The position numbers and the translations under genes are program-made. Shown in pieces: positions 58,812 to 60,967 of a stretch of DNA of 60,967 bases (positions within the stretch are counted from its first letter, which is position 1; each line of letters begins with the position of its first letter). The notes under the pieces were generated by a model that saw nothing but the letters and a program-made list of their open reading frames with translations, ran no database searches and was not told the DNA's origin. This DNA comes from a candidate division FCPU426 bacterium (GTDB lineage: Bacteria; Oederibacteriota; Muellerivitia; Muellerivitales; DAHXKG01), in the NCBI GenBank assembly GCA_027366525.1, contig DAHXKG010000011.1, positions 1 through 60,967 on the forward strand, given 5' to 3'.

Positions 58812-60967
58812 TTATTTTGGTGTTTCAAACCAGAGCGTAGATAGTGGCGGAAGATTCACTTCAATTGAAAATGGAAATCCTTTATATGGCAATGTTTGAG
58901 CTCGTACACCACCCCAATTACCTATGTTCGTTCCCCCAAACCAGCGAGAATCTGTATTCAATATTTCAGAATAGTAACCCAATTTAGAAACTCCAATTCG
59001 ATAATTCTCTCGATAATTTCCAGAAAAATTCCCAACGCAAATAATTTCTGAAATGGCCATGGTAGATATCCGTTTAAATACAATTATATTTTCATTAAAT
59101 TGATCAACTTCAATCCATTTAAATCCTTCAGAATCGCAATCATTTGTATAAAGTGCTGGATAAGTTTTATAAAGTCTATTGAGTTCAGAAATCAAATATT
59201 GAATGCCTCGATGATCTCCTGCATCCAAAAGATGCCAGTCCAAACTTTGAGAATGATTCCATTCTCTCCATTGCCCCCATTCATTTCCCATAAATAAATG
59301 TTTTTTACCAGGATAGGCCCACATGTAACCATATAAAGCTCTTAAATTTGAAAATTTCTGCCAGTGATCCCCGGGCATTTTTTCTATTAATGACTTTTTT
59401 CCATGAACTACTTCATCATGCGAAAGCGGTAAAATAAAATTTTCATTCCAAGCATATAAAAAACCAAAGGTAAGATCTTGATGGTGGTATTTTCTAAAAA
59501 CCGGATCCTTACTAAAATAATTTAATGTATCATGCATCCATCCCATATTCCATTTAAATCCAAAACCTAGTCCGCCAAGGTATGTTGGTCTAGAAACCCC
59601 ATTCCAATCGGTGGATTCCTCAGCGATCATCAGCGGTTCTGGAGACGTACTATAAACCAATTCGTTCAATTGCTTTAAAAATTGAATGGCTGATAAATTT
59701 TCTCTTCCGCCATTCTCATTAGGGATCCACTCCCCATCTTTTCGACTATAATCCAAATAAAGCATTGATGCAACTGCATCTATTCGGAGTCCATCCACTT
59801 GAAAATTCAAAATCCAGTAGAGGGCATTTGAAATCAAAAAATTTCTAACTTCATTTCTTCCAAAATTAAATATATACGTTCCCCAATCCGGATGCTCTCC
59901 TTGGCGAGGATCTTGATGTTCGTATAAAGAAGTTCCATCAAATCGTCCCAAAGAAAATTCATCTTTCGGGAAATGGGCAGGGGCCCAATCTAAAATAACT
60001 CCAATATTGCGTTCATGAAATGAATCCACCAAAAACTTAAAATCATCGGGATTACCAAATCGAGAAGTCGGGGCAAAATATGAAGAAATTTGATATCCCC
60101 AAGAACCACCGTAAGGATGTTCCATAACCGGCAAAAATTCAACATGCGTAAATCCCATTTTTTCAACATAATCTGGCAATTGTGCAGCCAATTCCTTGTA
60201 TGTCAACGATCGATTTTGTTCATCCGGAACTTTTCTCCATGATTCCAAATGCACTTCATAAATAGATATCGGTTTTTGAAGATTAGAGGATTTTTTGGTG
60301 CCATTTTGTCCAATTTTTGTATTTTTAAATTGATAACCAGATTTAAAAATAATTGAAGCCGTTTTAGGAGGTTGCTCTGCATAAAATGCAATTGGATCTG
60401 TTTTCAAGTGTTTCTGGTAATTTTGATCATGTATTTCAAATTTATACTTTTCATTTTCTTTAATTTGGGGAATAAAAATTTCCCAAATCCCGGATCCCAA
60501 CATTCTCATCATATGTTGCCGACCATCCCAATAGTTAAAGTCACCTACTACGCTTATACTTTGGGCATTCGGAGCCCACACGGAAAAGGAAACCCCTTCT
60601 ATTCCTTGCCAAATCATTACATGCGAGCCAAGTTTTTTATACATCTCATGATGTTGTCCCTCCCCAAGCAAATGTATATCCAAATCGCCGAGTGTAGGCC
60701 AAAAGCAATATGGATCAATATACTTGTAACTATTTTGGTTGGCATATACGACTTCAACTACATAGGGGTTAAATTTATCCAGAACTCTATATGGAATCTT
60801 GGCAACAAAAAAACCCGGCATGAATTGATTGACCGCTTTAAATTTTTTTTTATTGATACTAATATTGACCTGAATAACATCAGGTTTCCAAATATTTATC
60901 ACCCATTCTTTGTTATCGGTTGGATGAATCCCCAAAAATGAATGTGGATTGCTATGACGAAAATTCA
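58812..60967 (-). CDS. glgB: 1,4-alpha-glucan branching enzyme, 5' end beyond window
   Basis: GlgB makes alpha-1,6 branches in glycogen. The frame stays open to the right edge: just before the first available start codon it reads R-H-S-N-P-H-S-F-L-G-I-H-P, matching the N-terminal CBM48-like module of GlgB, so the true start is outside the window. About 718 residues are visible. A second CBM48 (V-S-F-S-V-W-A-P-N-A) precedes the GH13 barrel, with nucleophile Asp in G-L-R-I-D-A-V, acid/base Glu in I-A-E-E-S-T and L-S-H-D-E-V-V-H-G. It lies 25 nt before accA. No other glycogen gene is in the window. Confidence 0.97.
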   Translation of the reverse strand, partial: NFRHSNPHSFLGIHPTDNKEWVINIWKPDVIQVNISINKKKFKAVNQFMPGFFVAKIPYRVLDKFNPYVVEVVYANQNSYKYIDPYCFWPTLGDLDIHLLGEGQHHEMYKKLGSHVMIWQGIEGVSFSVWAPNAQSISVVGDFNYWDGRQHMMRMLGSGIWEIFIPQIKENEKYKFEIHDQNYQKHLKTDPIAFYAEQPPKTASIIFKSGYQFKNTKIGQNGTKKSSNLQKPISIYEVHLESWRKVPDEQNRSLTYKELAAQLPDYVEKMGFTHVEFLPVMEHPYGGSWGYQISSYFAPTSRFGNPDDFKFLVDSFHERNIGVILDWAPAHFPKDEFSLGRFDGTSLYEHQDPRQGEHPDWGTYIFNFGRNEVRNFLISNALYWILNFQVDGLRIDAVASMLYLDYSRKDGEWIPNENGGRENLSAIQFLKQLNELVYSTSPEPLMIAEESTDWNGVSRPTYLGGLGFGFKWNMGWMHDTLNYFSKDPVFRKYHHQDLTFGFLYAWNENFILPLSHDEVVHGKKSLIEKMPGDHWQKFSNLRALYGYMWAYPGKKHLFMGNEWGQWREWNHSQSLDWHLLDAGDHRGIQYLISELNRLYKTYPALYTNDCDSEGFKWIEVDQFNENIIVFKRISTMAISEIICVGNFSGNYRENYRIGVSKLGYYSEILNTDSRWFGGTNIGNWGGVRAQTLPYKGFPFSIEVNLPPLSTLWFETPK

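Noticed and set aside
58787-58828. Upstream start of accA overlapping glgB
   Set aside because: An AAGGAG ribosome-binding site lies directly before ATG 58786 and the extra residues are not conserved.
60372-60941. 189-residue plus-strand frame at the right edge
   Set aside because: It is antisense to glgB, whose CBM48 and N-terminal motifs are plainly conserved on the minus strand.

Overview
The window is AT-rich DNA (about one third G+C by eye) from a diderm, Gram-negative-type bacterium. It encodes a PorV/PorQ-type outer-membrane protein, a second large beta-barrel with a plug-like N-terminus, a TolC-type channel, a PilT-type retraction ATPase and a glycine-rich surface protein ending in a Thr-Pro-Thr-Asn repeat. 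TTG and GTG starts are common. This mix, together with the many TPR proteins and the CheC/CheD chemotaxis genes, looks like an uncultured candidate-phylum lineage. I cannot name the phylum from sequence alone. Almost every gene is on the minus strand, so transcription runs from high to low coordinates. The one clear exception is a two-gene plus-strand island at 14304-15313 with visibly higher G+C.

Layout. 1-1616: 5' part of a glycine-rich surface protein. 1653-2197: gene-poor, with a transposase relic. 2198-10186: housekeeping block rplU-rpmA-(terminator)-obg-proB-proA, then a dedicated J-protein/Hsp70 pair, nadD, comFB and rsfS. 10187-13190: intergenic stretch and two outer-membrane proteins. 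13356-15660: tRNA-Gly, decayed coding DNA, the plus-strand membrane-protein/winged-helix pair and a broken small ORF. 15660-18441: gluconokinase, a glycosyltransferase/polysaccharide deacetylase gene split by a frame change, and a small secreted protein. 18502-26355: tRNA-Lys and a topA-argB-nrdR-DUF1015-cysM-mec-purA unit. 26638-30831: a MarR-controlled EmrAB-TolC-type efflux operon. 30917-49063: an 18-gene chemosensory and pilus-linked block. 49150-60967: a tightly packed unit glgB-accA-amidase-like-GerMN-valS-nadC-birA-coaX-membrane/TPR protein, with glgB running off the right edge.

The most distinctive region is the chemosensory block. One apparent transcription unit carries pilT fused to TPRs, cheR, three cheW-type modules (one fused to an MshEN-like domain), two large TPR proteins, a PII signal protein with canonical nucleotide-binding residues, two cheY, two cheC, cheD, cheB, cheA, an FtsA/PilM-like actin-fold ATPase and a GAF-like/degenerate-GGDEF protein. 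There is no receptor and no flagellar gene in the window. The arrangement suggests a sensory array controlling type IV pili or surface behaviour with inputs from nitrogen/energy status (PII) and perhaps cyclic dinucleotides; that is inference.

Other points of interest: a putative O-phosphoserine/sulfur-carrier route to cysteine (DUF1015-CysM-JAMM protease), an amidase-fold protein lacking all expected zinc ligands beside a GerMN protein, a 21-bp perfect inverted repeat inside a TPR coding sequence, and an Hsp70/J pair with its own palindrome-overlapped promoter inserted in a conserved housekeeping gene order.
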